A DNA stretch of 64,000 nt from Abyssibius sp040880065 (GCA_040880065.1 JBBDJE010000046.1:1-64000), one strand, 5' to 3'. Positions 26,818 to 35,495 are shown, counted from the stretch's first letter. Numbers and translations are program-made. Notes: generated from the letters alone by a model not told the origin.

Positions 26818-27539
26818 TACCGCACACTGGCCAGAAATTTCTGGGTTTCCGGGTGCTGCGGTGCGCCAAAGAACTCGTTGGGCGGCGCGATCTCGGCAAG
26901 TATGCCCTGATGGAAAAACGCCACGCGGTTGGAGACATCACGCGCGAAGCCCATTTCATGGGTGACGCAGATCATCGTCATCCCCTCATCGGCCAAGAGT
27001 TTGAGCGTGTCGAGCACCTCGCCCACCAGTTGCGGGTCGAGCGCGGATGTCACCTCGTCAAACAGCATATAGGCGGGGTTCATGGCCAGAGCACGGGCAA
27101 TGGCCATACGCTGCTGCTGCCCGCCCGAAAGCCGCCCGGGATACACTTTGAGCTTGTCGGCCAAGCCCACATGCGTGAGCTGCTTGACGGCATTTGCCTC
27201 GGCTTCGGCGCGGCCCATGCCCAGCACCTTGCGTGGCGCAAGGGTCACGTTTTCCAGCACGGTGAGGTGTGGAAAGGCGTTGAATTGCTGAAACACGATG
27301 CCGATTTTGCGGCGCAGCTTGTTCAGGTCGGTCGATCTGGCATGCACCTCGGTGCCGTCAACCAGTATAGCGCCGCTATTGATAGGCTCCAGCCCGTTGA
27401 TACAGGTCAGCAAGGTTGATTTGCCCGAGCCCGAGCCGCCGATCACCGACACAACTTCGCCTTTTTCAACCGTCAGATCGACGCCTTTCAGCACTTCGAG
27501 AGGGCCAAAAGATTTGCGGACGTTTTTAATCTCAATCAT
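26817..27539 (-). CDS. Polar amino acid ABC transporter ATP-binding protein
   Basis: ATPase of 240 residues, GlnQ/HisP type. ATG 27539 has AAGGTGG upstream and overlaps the end of the permease gene. Walker A GGSGSGKST, Q-loop VFQQFNAFPHL, signature LSGGQQQR, Walker B MLFDEVTSALD and switch ICVTHEM are complete. It powers the two permeases upstream for uptake of, probably, hydroxyproline or a derivative. Its stop is followed directly by the oxidoreductase GTG. Confidence 0.93.
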   Translation of the reverse strand: MIEIKNVRKSFGPLEVLKGVDLTVEKGEVVSVIGGSGSGKSTLLTCINGLEPINSGAILVDGTEVHARSTDLNKLRRKIGIVFQQFNAFPHLTVLENVTLAPRKVLGMGRAEAEANAVKQLTHVGLADKLKVYPGRLSGGQQQRMAIARALAMNPAYMLFDEVTSALDPQLVGEVLDTLKLLADEGMTMICVTHEMGFARDVSNRVAFFHQGILAEIAPPNEFFGAPQHPETQKFLASVR

Positions 27540-28185
27540 TTTCACGCCACCTTTTTTCGAGTTGGCCACCAAACCGGGCAATCGGAAAGCTTATAAGGAA
27601 GTAGATTGCACCGGCGACGATAAGGATGAACATCGGCTCTTGCAGCCGCGTGATAAGGGTTTGTGACTGTTTTAACAGTTCAAACACCCCGATAAAGCCC
27701 ACCAGTGCGGTATCTTTCATCACGCCAAGCGTAAGACCAATCCAGCTTGGCAGCCCGACACGCAGCGCCATGGGAAACACGATATGGCGCATGTCTTGCG
27801 CCCATGTCATGCCCAAAGAGCGGGCCGCGCGGCGGGTGGTTATTGGCACAGCCGATATCGCCCCGCGCACAATTTCGGTGCAATAGGCCGATGTATAAAG
27901 CGCCAGCACAATGCATGATGTGGTAAATGCGGTAATGCCGAGCCCGATGATGGCCTGAAACGCATTTGCCAATACAAGCTGGATCAGCAGCGGCACAGAA
28001 CGGAATACGTCAAGCAAGAATACCAAAGGCAGGGTAAGCCATGGGCTCACCTGGCTGCGGATGATGCCAAACAAAAGCCCGAGCAGCGTGCCGCCGATCA
28101 CCGCGAATGCGGTGACCTGAAGCGTGATCAACGCGCCTATGCCCATGAATCTCAGGTCGTTCAGGGTTAATCCCGTTTCAAACAT
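27532..28185 (-). CDS. Polar amino acid ABC transporter permease
   Basis: Inner-membrane permease of 217 residues with five helices, HisM/GlnP family. ATG 28185 follows GAGGGGG at proper spacing; upstream in-frame starts are within the previous gene. The EAA loop reads RRAARSLGMTWAQDMRHIVFP, and TSAYCTEIVRGAI precedes it. Partner of the permease at 28196. Confidence 0.9.
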   Translation of the reverse strand: MFETGLTLNDLRFMGIGALITLQVTAFAVIGGTLLGLLFGIIRSQVSPWLTLPLVFLLDVFRSVPLLIQLVLANAFQAIIGLGITAFTTSCIVLALYTSAYCTEIVRGAISAVPITTRRAARSLGMTWAQDMRHIVFPMALRVGLPSWIGLTLGVMKDTALVGFIGVFELLKQSQTLITRLQEPMFILIVAGAIYFLISFPIARFGGQLEKRWREND

Positions 28186-28195
28186 GATGGCCCCC

Positions 28196-28861
28196 TCAAT
28201 ACCTGAACATGCGCGCGGCCAAAAGCCGCGCACCAAGTGTTACAGCTTTGGCAATGACGTAATAGACCACTGCCGCGAGCGCGAAAAATTCGAAGGTCCT
28301 GAAACTGCGATTGTTCCATTCCTGCGTGACGCCCATCAAATCGGTGTTCATGCCCACGGTCACGCCAAGCGAGGTCATGAGAATTGCCCAGACCATTTGG
28401 TTGGTGGTTGGCAAAAACGCGATGCGGAACATCTGCGGCATGACAATCAGGCGAAAGGCCTGCACCGGCTTCATGCCAAGCGAGCGCGCCGAGCGGATCT
28501 GCGTGTCGGGAATGGCGCGTAAAGCCCCGCGGAAGGTTTCGGCCAGGTAGCCAGCATTGTTAAACGCAATACCCGCCAGCAACGAGATGTAAGGGCTGAG
28601 ATGAATGCCAAACGTGCCCAGCCCGAAATGCGCCATATAGATCTGGAACAGGGCGGGAGTGTTGCGCGCAACTTCTACCCATGCAGTCGCGGGGGCGCGC
28701 ACCAGACGGGACTTCGAGTTCCGTCCGACCGCCAAAAGCACGGCAAAGGCGATGCCGATGGCCATGGACAACAGCGCAATTTGCAGGGTGACCAGCGCGC
28801 CGTCGAGCATATCCGGAAAGCCGCGCATGGCTTGCTTCCACTGGAAGGTGTAGTTGAACAT
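28196..28861 (-). CDS. Polar amino acid ABC transporter permease
   Basis: Inner-membrane permease of 221 residues, the second half of the permease pair, with the family features ARNTPALFQIYMAHFGL (about residues 66-82), NAGYLAETFRGAL and RSARSLGMKPVQAFRLIVMP. It lies 57 bases after the binding-protein stop and ten bases before the second permease start. Confidence 0.9.
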   Translation of the reverse strand: MFNYTFQWKQAMRGFPDMLDGALVTLQIALLSMAIGIAFAVLLAVGRNSKSRLVRAPATAWVEVARNTPALFQIYMAHFGLGTFGIHLSPYISLLAGIAFNNAGYLAETFRGALRAIPDTQIRSARSLGMKPVQAFRLIVMPQMFRIAFLPTTNQMVWAILMTSLGVTVGMNTDLMGVTQEWNNRSFRTFEFFALAAVVYYVIAKAVTLGARLLAARMFRY

Positions 28862-28918
28862 CGTCGCCCTTAAAGTGAAAGTTCAGGGAAGCGGGGGGCC
28901 GCCAAGCCCCCCACGTTT

Positions 28919-29734
28919 TTAACGGTAGACGTTCGAAACAGTCAGATCGGGGGCTTCGCCGCCAACCCAGGTATCATAAAGCTCCTGGTAGCGACCGGTG
29001 CGCACCTGCTGGTTGATGAACAGATCAAGATAGTTCAGCAAACCATATTCCTGACGCAGCGCGATCAGCGCAACATAGTCAACCAGATAAGGTGCATCGC
29101 CTTTGATGACGAGGCCGTTATACTGGCCGGTTTCGATGATGGCCGAAGCCACGGTCGAGGTTACGACGGTTGCGTCGATCTGGCCCTGCGACAAAGCAAG
29201 GAACACATCGGCCTGTGTCTGATAAGGGCGAAAGCTGCCCCCGCCCCAGGCCTGAATGTCTTCTTCAAGCCGGATACCCTCATAAACGCCAGAAACCGAT
29301 CCCACTGTGCGACCGGCAAGGTCTTCATATGTTTCGATGCCGGCATCTTCGCGGGTCAGCACCACATTGGTGAAGGCGAAGTATGGAATGGTGAAGCCAG
29401 CGGTTTTGGCGCGCTCCAGCGTGTCGGAGGTCGAGGCAACGCCCACATCAACACGGCCCGAAACCAGTGCAGGAATACGGTCGGGGAACGGGGTTTCAAC
29501 GATAATGGCTTCAACGCCCAGTGCAGCGGCCAGGTCGCGGCAATAGTCAACGTCAAAGCCGATGGGTTCATTGTTGGCATCGCGCGAGCCCATTGGCGGA
29601 AAATCCAGCACCACGGCGCAGCGCAGTTCGCCCGAGGCCATAATGTCATCAAGCTTGTCAGCAAAGGCACCTGTAGAGGTCGCAACCAAAGTTGCGGCAA
29701 GCAGGCTGCCCGAAATGAACGATAGTTTCATCAT
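28919..29734 (-). CDS. Amino acid ABC transporter substrate-binding protein (family 3)
   Basis: Periplasmic receptor of 271 residues. ATG 29734 with AAGGGAG upstream is chosen; the longer reading to 29824 has no ribosome site and a non-signal-like start. A Sec signal peptide of about 23 residues ends at GAFA-DKLDD. The SBP_bac_3 body has LRCAVVLDFPPMGSRD and IGFDVDYCRDLAAALG, followed by the hinge regions. First gene of an eight-gene operon reaching 21879. A TTGTATACA motif lies at 29815-29823 in its upstream region. Confidence 0.92.
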   Translation of the reverse strand: MMKLSFISGSLLAATLVATSTGAFADKLDDIMASGELRCAVVLDFPPMGSRDANNEPIGFDVDYCRDLAAALGVEAIIVETPFPDRIPALVSGRVDVGVASTSDTLERAKTAGFTIPYFAFTNVVLTREDAGIETYEDLAGRTVGSVSGVYEGIRLEEDIQAWGGGSFRPYQTQADVFLALSQGQIDATVVTSTVASAIIETGQYNGLVIKGDAPYLVDYVALIALRQEYGLLNYLDLFINQQVRTGRYQELYDTWVGGEAPDLTVSNVYR

Positions 29735-29814
29735 TCTCTCTCCCTTGTAGCGGTTATGTCGATTCGTTTGGTTACTATGTGACCGCTTGGTATGATACGC
29801 AATGAAAATAATCT

Positions 29815-29823
29815 TTGTATACA
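29815..29823. promoter_or_regulatory. Candidate GntR operator upstream of the importer operon
   Basis: TTGTATACA, matching the TTGTnnACA pattern found three more times in this cluster (31461, 33662, 33761). It is about 80 bases upstream of the binding-protein start. FCD-type GntR proteins commonly bind short palindromes of the TnGTnnnACnA kind. Confidence 0.45.
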
Positions 29824-29869
29824 CGTTGCATGCTAGATTTTTTTCACCGCGTGTCGCGGTTTTTCAGCT

Positions 29870-31387
29870 TCAAGCGGTCAAATCTGCCGGCAGAAGTTCG
29901 GCAGGCATGTTCTGATAGGCCACGGGGCGCAGGAACCGGCGAATTGACAAGGTGCCAACGCTGGTTGCGCCGAAGTTTGTGCTGGCCGGATAGGGGCCGC
30001 CATGCACCATGGAATCGACCACTTCCACACCAGTCGGAAAGCCGTTTACCAGCACGCGGCCAGCCTTGCGTTCCAGCACTGGGCGCAGGGCAAGGGCGGC
30101 TTGCATATCGTCGGCCTCCATCTGCAGGGTTGCGGTCAATTGCCCCTCCAACCCTTTGGCCAGCGCAACCATTTCATCAATCGAGCCGACACGCACCACA
30201 AGCCCGAGCGGGCCAAAAACCTCGTGGCCCAAGCCCGCATCGCTCAAAAACGCATCGCCTGTGGTTTGAAACAATGCAGGTGCTGCGTTGCGGCCCGTTG
30301 CTGGCGAGTTCACAACAGCGCGCACGGCGTTGCGCCCGGCCATCTGGCTTTGCCCATCATGGAAGGCTTGCGCTATGCCTTCGGTCAGCATGGTTTGCGG
30401 GGCGACCTTGGCAAGCGCGTCCTGCGTTGCGCTAACAAAATGATCGGCCTCGGGGCCATCAACCACCACGGCTATGCCGGGGTTGGTGCAGAACTGGCCT
30501 GCACCCATGCTCAGCGATGCCGCCCAGCCCTGGCCCATGCTTTCAGCCCGTACAGCGGCGGCGGCGGGCAAAACAAACATCGGATTGACCGAGCCAAGCT
30601 CGCCGAAAAACGGAATGGGCTCAGCCCGTGCGGCGCATAAATCAAACAGCGCGCGGCCACCGGCAAGGCTGCCCGTAAAGCCGACCGCCTTGATCAGTGG
30701 GTGCTGCACAAGGGCTTGGCCCACCGCGCGCGTGCCGCCCTGAATAAGCGAAAACACACCTTTGGGCATGTTGCACCGCGCCACGGCGGCATTGATTGCC
30801 TCGGCTACAATTTCACTGGTGCCAGGGTGGGCCGAATGCCCCTTGACCACCACAGGGCAACCCGCTGCCAAAGCGGCGGCGGTATCGCCACCAGCCACGG
30901 AAAAAGCCAGCGGAAAGTTCGATGCGCCAAACACGGCAACAGGGCCGATGGGCTGTTGCACCATCACAATTTCGGGGCGCGGGGCTGGCTGGCGGTCGGG
31001 CTGGGCGGCGTCATGGCGCTTGTCTAGATAGGTGCCGGCTTCGATATGGCTGGCAAACAGGCGCAACTGGCCGGTTGTCCGCCCGCGTTCGCCCTGCAGC
31101 CGCGCCACAGGCAGGCCGGTTTCTGAGGTGCCGATTTCGGTAATCGCCTCGGCGCGGGCCTCGATTTCATCGGCAATCGCGTTCAAAAAGGCGGCGCGCA
31201 TGGCGCGGCTGGTATAGGCATAGGTCCAGAACGCATCTTCTGCCGCGCGGCAGGCTTGGTTGACAAGGTCAACCGTGCCAACCGAAAATTCATATGCCGT
31301 GCCACTTGCAGGCTCGGATTTGAAGGTTGCACTGCCGCCAACCCATTCGCCAGCGATCAAATGTTTGCCATGGGGGGTAAAGCTCAT
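29870..31387 (-). CDS. 2-oxoglutarate semialdehyde (2,5-dioxovalerate) dehydrogenase
   Basis: NAD(P)-dependent aldehyde dehydrogenase of 505 residues, of the length and pattern of the type-III ketoglutarate semialdehyde enzymes. ATG 31387 follows AAAAGG at eight bases; ATG 31408 is an alternative adding seven residues. PVAVFGASNFPLAFSV, the catalytic Glu in FFGELGSVNP and the catalytic Cys in GAGQFCTNPG are intact. It oxidises 2-oxoglutarate semialdehyde to 2-oxoglutarate, the last step of hydroxyproline breakdown. It is transcribed divergently from the reductase at 31511, with a TTGTATACA-type site between them. Confidence 0.92.
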   Translation of the reverse strand: MSFTPHGKHLIAGEWVGGSATFKSEPASGTAYEFSVGTVDLVNQACRAAEDAFWTYAYTSRAMRAAFLNAIADEIEARAEAITEIGTSETGLPVARLQGERGRTTGQLRLFASHIEAGTYLDKRHDAAQPDRQPAPRPEIVMVQQPIGPVAVFGASNFPLAFSVAGGDTAAALAAGCPVVVKGHSAHPGTSEIVAEAINAAVARCNMPKGVFSLIQGGTRAVGQALVQHPLIKAVGFTGSLAGGRALFDLCAARAEPIPFFGELGSVNPMFVLPAAAAVRAESMGQGWAASLSMGAGQFCTNPGIAVVVDGPEADHFVSATQDALAKVAPQTMLTEGIAQAFHDGQSQMAGRNAVRAVVNSPATGRNAAPALFQTTGDAFLSDAGLGHEVFGPLGLVVRVGSIDEMVALAKGLEGQLTATLQMEADDMQAALALRPVLERKAGRVLVNGFPTGVEVVDSMVHGGPYPASTNFGATSVGTLSIRRFLRPVAYQNMPAELLPADLTA

Positions 31388-31460
31388 TTGGGTGTCCTTT
31401 TCAGTCATCCTGTTGGGCGCGGCATCGGCCTTGCCCTTTTTCAGCTTCTTGCATACTACA

Positions 31461-31469
31461 TGTATACAA
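31461..31469. promoter_or_regulatory. Candidate GntR operator in the divergent dehydrogenase/reductase promoter
   Basis: TGTATACAA, the reverse complement of the 9-mer at 29815. With the bases before it, it forms an imperfect inverted repeat (CTTGCATAC, five bases, GTATACAAG; 31448-31470). It lies between the divergent starts at 31387 and 31511. Confidence 0.5.
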
Positions 31470-31510
31470 GAACGCAAGCCTGACGGCGATGCAATCCGAA
31501 AGGGCAGGAA

Positions 31511-32542
31511 ATGAGCGTAGAAAAAACCATGACCAGCGCCGAGTTGACCGAAACCGTCACGGCGATTTTCCGCAAGTCCGGCTTTAGCGCCACGCAAGCG
31601 GGGCCAATGGCCAAGGTGATTGTGGCGGGTGAACGCGATGCCTGCAAATCGCACGGGATATACCGGATCGAGGGCTGCTTGCGCACGCTGAAAATGGGCA
31701 AGGTCAACCCCGTTGCAGTGCCGGTGCTGCATGTTGATGAAAGCGCGATTATCCGCGTTGATGCCGGGTTTGGCTATGCGAATGCCGCCTTTGAGCTTGG
31801 CGCGCCCGCATTGGCGCAGCGCGCCAAAGCGCTGGGCATGGCTGCGCTGGTTATCAATGATTGTACGCATTTTTCGGCCTTGTGGCCCGAGGTCGAGGCG
31901 CTTGCCGAAATGGGGCTGACGGCCATGGCCATGTGCCCGAGCTATGCTTCGGTTGCGCCCGTTGGCGGCAGCAAGCCGCTATTTGGCACCAATCCGTTTG
32001 CCTTTGCATGGCCGCGCGCAGGCCAGCACCCCTATGTGTTTGATTTTGCTACAAGCGTGGCTGCTCGGGGTGAAATAGAGCTGCATCGCCGGGCTGGCAC
32101 CCCGCTGCCTGAAGGCTGGGCGGTGGATGTTGACGGCGCCCCCACCACCGACCCCGAAGCAGCGCTAAAGGGCGCTATGCTACCTTTTGGCGGGCATAAA
32201 GGCTCGGCCATTTCCACAATGATCGAGCTTTTGGCAGGGGTGATGATCGGCGATCTTACCAGCCCCGAAGCGCTGGACTATTTGGGAACGACCACCATCG
32301 CGCCGCGCCATGGCGAGCTTATTCTCGCCTTTAGCCCGGAACGCTTTGCCGCCACACGTGGCGCAAACACCCTGTCACGCGCCGAAGGTTTGTTTGAGGC
32401 GATCATCGGGCAAGGCGCGCGCCTGCCATCGCAAAGGCGGTTTGCGGCGCGCGCAGAATCAGCGGCGCAGGGCATTCGGCTTAGTGCCGCCGAATGCGAA
32501 CAGTTGCAGCGGTTTGCACAGCACGGGCTCGACGCGATCTAG
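31511..32542 (+). CDS. Ldh_2/malate dehydrogenase family; probable delta1-pyrroline-2-carboxylate reductase
   Basis: NAD(P)H-dependent reductase of 343 residues, of the DpkA/LhpD type, not related to classical Rossmann lactate dehydrogenases. GERDACKSHGIYRIEG carries the catalytic His region (about residue 47), and FGTNPFAFAWP and FDFATSVAARGEIELHRR are family blocks binding cofactor. PFGGHKGSAIS (about residues 222-232) is also typical. It would reduce pyrroline-2-carboxylate, formed by 3-hydroxyproline dehydration, to L-proline. RBS AGGGCAGGAA precedes the ATG. A perfect 24-base palindrome ends the gene. Confidence 0.87.
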   Translation: MSVEKTMTSAELTETVTAIFRKSGFSATQAGPMAKVIVAGERDACKSHGIYRIEGCLRTLKMGKVNPVAVPVLHVDESAIIRVDAGFGYANAAFELGAPALAQRAKALGMAALVINDCTHFSALWPEVEALAEMGLTAMAMCPSYASVAPVGGSKPLFGTNPFAFAWPRAGQHPYVFDFATSVAARGEIELHRRAGTPLPEGWAVDVDGAPTTDPEAALKGAMLPFGGHKGSAISTMIELLAGVMIGDLTSPEALDYLGTTTIAPRHGELILAFSPERFAATRGANTLSRAEGLFEAIIGQGARLPSQRRFAARAESAAQGIRLSAAECEQLQRFAQHGLDAI

Positions 32543-32551
32543 GCAAAAGAA

Positions 32552-32575
32552 AAGGCCCGCAGCGCTGCGGGCCTT
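32552..32575. terminator. Bidirectional terminator hairpin between convergent genes
   Basis: AAGGCCCGCAGC followed directly by GCTGCGGGCCTT, a perfect 24-base palindrome, flanked by an A-rich stretch on the left and GGTTGTTTTC on the right. It lies between the reductase (plus) and the DapA-like gene (minus) and can terminate both. Confidence 0.85.
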
Positions 32576-32592
32576 GGTTGTTTTCGGGGCGA

Positions 32593-33555
32593 TCAAGCGG
32601 CGTATTTTTTTACCGCACCCGGCTGTTTTGACCATTCTGCATACCATGCATCAAACAACGCAAGCTGGCGTTCGGCAAAACCGCGCTGGCTGGGCGAAAG
32701 CGCGTCGGTTTCAATAAAGTTCAGCGCAAATTCCTCATGGCCCTTCAGCACCATCAGATGTTTGAAATAGAGCACCAGATCGGCGCCTTCGTCAAACTTC
32801 GACAGCACACCCAGCGCGGCCTCCAGTTCCAGCGCGCGGGCGCGGGCATCGGCATCGCCAGCGGCGGCTGCCTGGCTGAGCGCCACCAGATGCAGCACCT
32901 CGCGCGGCAGAACATTGCCAATACCGGTAATGGCACCTGTAGCCCCGCAATTTACAAAACCGTGAAAGACCTGGGTGTCAACACCGATCATCAGCGATAC
33001 GTCATCATCCTGGCTGGTGATGTATTCGGCTGCATAAGACATATCGGCAGCACCGCCGAATTCCTTGAAGCCGATAAGGTTCTTATGATCGCGGCGCAAC
33101 TCGAAAAACAGATCGGCGCGGGTTGCAAAACCGTAATAGGGGCTATTGTAGATAACCGCAGGCAGATCAGGTGCGGCGGCAAGGATCGCTTTGAAATGTG
33201 CGCGCTGGGCGGGGATGGAATTGCCGCGCGACAGCACGCGCGGAATAACCATCAACCCCTTGGCGCCAACTTTCTGGGCATGGGCGGCATGGGCCACCGC
33301 ACTGGCGGAGTTTACCGCACCCGTGCCAACAATCACCGGCAGGCCGGCGGCAACCAGCCGCGTCACACCTTCCATACGCTGCGCATCGCTCAGCAAGGGC
33401 CAGTCGCCCATCGAGCCGCAATAGACAACGGCCGACATACCGGCGGCGACCATTTTTTCGCCTGCGCGCACAAGCGCATCAAAGTCGGGGCTGCGGTCGG
33501 GTTTGCAGGGGGTCATCAGGGCGGGAATGGTCCCGGAAAAAATACTGGCGGCCAT
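32593..33555 (-). CDS. DapA-family deaminase, probable pyrroline-4-hydroxy-2-carboxylate deaminase
   Basis: Class I aldolase-fold enzyme of 320 residues. ATG 33555 has GGAG six bases upstream; the codon before it (TTG) is not needed. The Schiff-base Lys is in NLIGFKEFGG (about residue 169) and the catalytic Tyr in VIYNSPYYGF (about residue 140). In hydroxyproline pathways this DHDPS-like enzyme deaminates pyrroline-4-hydroxy-2-carboxylate to 2-oxoglutarate semialdehyde. The presence of the epimerase, oxidoreductase and semialdehyde dehydrogenase makes that the best call; other DapA-family lyases cannot be excluded by sequence alone. Divergent from the GntR gene. Confidence 0.87.
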   Translation of the reverse strand: MAASIFSGTIPALMTPCKPDRSPDFDALVRAGEKMVAAGMSAVVYCGSMGDWPLLSDAQRMEGVTRLVAAGLPVIVGTGAVNSASAVAHAAHAQKVGAKGLMVIPRVLSRGNSIPAQRAHFKAILAAAPDLPAVIYNSPYYGFATRADLFFELRRDHKNLIGFKEFGGAADMSYAAEYITSQDDDVSLMIGVDTQVFHGFVNCGATGAITGIGNVLPREVLHLVALSQAAAAGDADARARALELEAALGVLSKFDEGADLVLYFKHLMVLKGHEEFALNFIETDALSPSQRGFAERQLALFDAWYAEWSKQPGAVKKYAA

Positions 33556-33661
33556 CAATGTCTCCTTCGATGTCGAAATGTCGCGTTACCATACCGCCGA
33601 GCGCAGGGAAGCCGCCCCGAATCTCGGCTGTTCTTCGGTTATTATATCCATTGTATTTTAT

Positions 33662-33670
33662 TTGTCGACA
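33662..33670. promoter_or_regulatory. Candidate GntR operator, copy nearer the deaminase gene
   Basis: TTGTCGACA with palindromic core TGTCGACA, about 107 bases upstream of the deaminase start. The identical 9-mer occurs at 33761, exactly 99 bases away. Confidence 0.5.
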
Positions 33671-33760
33671 GACATTGATATGTCCGCAACTATTTTCGGG
33701 CCATGCTGTGCTGGCGCGCATCCCGATGCTTGATCCGCAGCGATAAACTGGCTATGCAAA

Positions 33761-33769
33761 TTGTCGACA
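33761..33769. promoter_or_regulatory. Candidate GntR operator, copy nearer the regulator gene
   Basis: Second TTGTCGACA, ending 13 bases before the GntR start codon and thus well placed for autorepression. It and 33662 share TTGTnnACA with the sites at 29815 and 31461. Confidence 0.5.
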
Positions 33770-33782
33770 CAAAGGATTTATC

Positions 33783-34487
33783 ATGCCGAATAGCCAGGCC
33801 GCCAAAAATACTGACCGCAAGCGCGGCTCGGGTGTCAAACATGTATATGACGTGTTGCGCGACGAGATTATCGGGCTGGAACTGGCCCCCGGCAGCCCGA
33901 TTGATGAAATCCAGCTTGCCAAACGTTTTGTTATGTCGCGCACGCCAATTCGTGAGGCGCTGGTGAAGCTTGCGGGCGAGGGGCTGGTGATGACACTGCC
34001 TAACCGTTCGACCGTGGTATCACATATCGACTTTTTGAACCTGCACACGTTTTTTGATGCGCTCACGCTGATGTATCGCGTAACCACGCGGTTGGCCGCG
34101 CAATATCACACGCCTGATGATCTGCCGCATATACGTGCCCTGCAGGCCGAATTTGCAAAGACCGTGGCCGAGCAAAATGCGCTGGAGATGATCGCCAAAA
34201 ACCGCGACTTCCACGCCGCCATCGCCGTTGCCGGGCGCAATACCTACTATGAAGGGTTGTTTATCCGCCTGCTTGACGAGGGGCGGCGGATTTTGCGGCT
34301 GTATTATTCATCATTCGATGATCAGCTTCCGCAGAAATATGTGACCGAGCACGAAGATATCATCAACGCGATTGCCGCCCGCAACGTGGAGGAAGCCGAC
34401 CGCGTTGTGAGCATTCATGCCGACCAGATTGTGAAGCAAATTCAAAAGCTGGTGTCACAGGACCGCAGGCAGAAGATAGCGCTGTAA
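33783..34487 (+). CDS. GntR family regulator with FCD domain, likely hydroxyproline regulon
   Basis: Transcription factor of 234 residues. The winged helix spans about 18-85, with LAKRFVMSRTPIREALVKLAGEGLV as recognition region. An all-helical FCD ligand domain follows, with metal-ligand candidates Asp/His in KNRDFHAAI (about residues 139-147) and a His in VTEHEDIINAI. ATG 33783 follows AAAGG. It is divergent from the deaminase gene. TTGTnnACA sites before it and before two other promoters of the cluster suggest it represses the hydroxyproline genes until inducer binds; the binding is inferred. Confidence 0.88.
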   Translation: MPNSQAAKNTDRKRGSGVKHVYDVLRDEIIGLELAPGSPIDEIQLAKRFVMSRTPIREALVKLAGEGLVMTLPNRSTVVSHIDFLNLHTFFDALTLMYRVTTRLAAQYHTPDDLPHIRALQAEFAKTVAEQNALEMIAKNRDFHAAIAVAGRNTYYEGLFIRLLDEGRRILRLYYSSFDDQLPQKYVTEHEDIINAIAARNVEEADRVVSIHADQIVKQIQKLVSQDRRQKIAL

Positions 34488-34488
34488 C

Positions 34489-34524
34489 TATACCCGGCCC
34501 GTGAATTATACCCGACCCGTGAAT
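34489..34524. repeat. 18-bp tandem duplication spanning the galM stop codon
   Basis: Two head-to-tail 18-base copies (34489-34506 and 34507-34524) that differ at one base. On the minus strand each encodes the end of a mutarotase (F-T-G-R-V then stop); the first-read copy ends in TAA, leaving the second copy as untranslated vestige ending in TAG. Confidence 0.9.
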
Positions 34525-35495
34525 TCGTAGCGCGTCACCTGTTTGTATGTGTCTTGCGGGCGCAGAACCGGTTGCGGAAAATGCGCGTGGTTAATGGCAT
34601 CGGGCCAGAATTGCGGCTCTAGGCACATGCCCGCGCGCGGCGTGTAGCGCCGCCCGTCGAGCCCGTCGACCGGAATGGCCAAATGATCGGCGGTATAAAA
34701 CTGGAGGCCCGGCTCCGTGCTGAATACCGACATTGAAACCGCAGGTGTGGCCACACGCGCTGCGAGTTGCGGCGCACCATAGCGCCCGGCGGCCAGACAG
34801 TAGTTATGGTCAGATACATGGCTGCCAAGTTCGCGCATTTGCCGGAAATCAAACATGGTATTGGTGACGGGTTTGAGCTTTCCTGTCGGGATAAGCTCGG
34901 CATCAATTGCGGTCATGTGGTCCGAAAAGATTTGCACGCGATGGGCATCGATCGTCGCGCGGCCATCAAGGTTGAAATAGCTGTGCTGGGCAAGGTTTAC
35001 CACGGTCGGCGCATCGGTTGTTGCGCTTAAAGTGCAAACAATGCGGCGCGCGGCCAGTTGATAGGTGCAGGTCGCATTCACAGTGCCGGGATAGCCGCCT
35101 TCGCCGGCAGGCGAGCAAAGCGTCAGCGTTACAAAATCAGCGCCATACGCGGCCAGTTGCCAGTTGCGCTGGCTAAAGCCCTTCGCACCGCCATGCAGCT
35201 GGTGTCTTGCACCCTCAGCCAGATCAAGTTGATGGGTCTGGCCATCAAGCGTAAACCTCCCCTGCCCAATGCGATTGGCGCAGCGCCCGACGATGGCACC
35301 AAAAAAGGGCGAATGCGCGATATAGTCGGCGATGGAATTGAGGCCAAGCACCAGCGGAAAATCATAGCCCGAAAGGCGCAAATCGCGGATGATAGCCCCA
35401 TAGGTGAGCACTTCAGCACGCAGATCATCACTGGCAATGGTTACTTTTTGAACGGCTTCGCCACCGGGCAGCGTTCCAAAATTCACAACCGCCAT
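34506..35495 (-). CDS. galM: Aldose 1-epimerase (galactose mutarotase)
   Basis: Cytoplasmic enzyme of 329 residues interconverting alpha and beta anomers of hexoses. The start ATG 35495 is chosen over 35513 because GCGAGG lies before it. GAIVGRCANRIGQGRF, the catalytic His in NLAQHSYFNL (about residue 171) and the C-terminal CLEPQFWPDAIN are conserved family features. It converges on the GntR gene. No sugar catabolic gene is adjacent, so its link to the neighbours is unclear; it may serve the TRAP system at 35660 if that carries a sugar acid, but that is speculation. Confidence 0.92.
   Translation of the reverse strand: MAVVNFGTLPGGEAVQKVTIASDDLRAEVLTYGAIIRDLRLSGYDFPLVLGLNSIADYIAHSPFFGAIVGRCANRIGQGRFTLDGQTHQLDLAEGARHQLHGGAKGFSQRNWQLAAYGADFVTLTLCSPAGEGGYPGTVNATCTYQLAARRIVCTLSATTDAPTVVNLAQHSYFNLDGRATIDAHRVQIFSDHMTAIDAELIPTGKLKPVTNTMFDFRQMRELGSHVSDHNYCLAAGRYGAPQLAARVATPAVSMSVFSTEPGLQFYTADHLAIPVDGLDGRRYTPRAGMCLEPQFWPDAINHAHFPQPVLRPQDTYKQVTRYEFTGRV

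Noticed and set aside
29735..29824. N-terminal extension of the amino-acid binding protein to 29824
   Set aside because: No ribosome site, His/Asn-rich sequence unlike a signal peptide, and it would cover the candidate operator.
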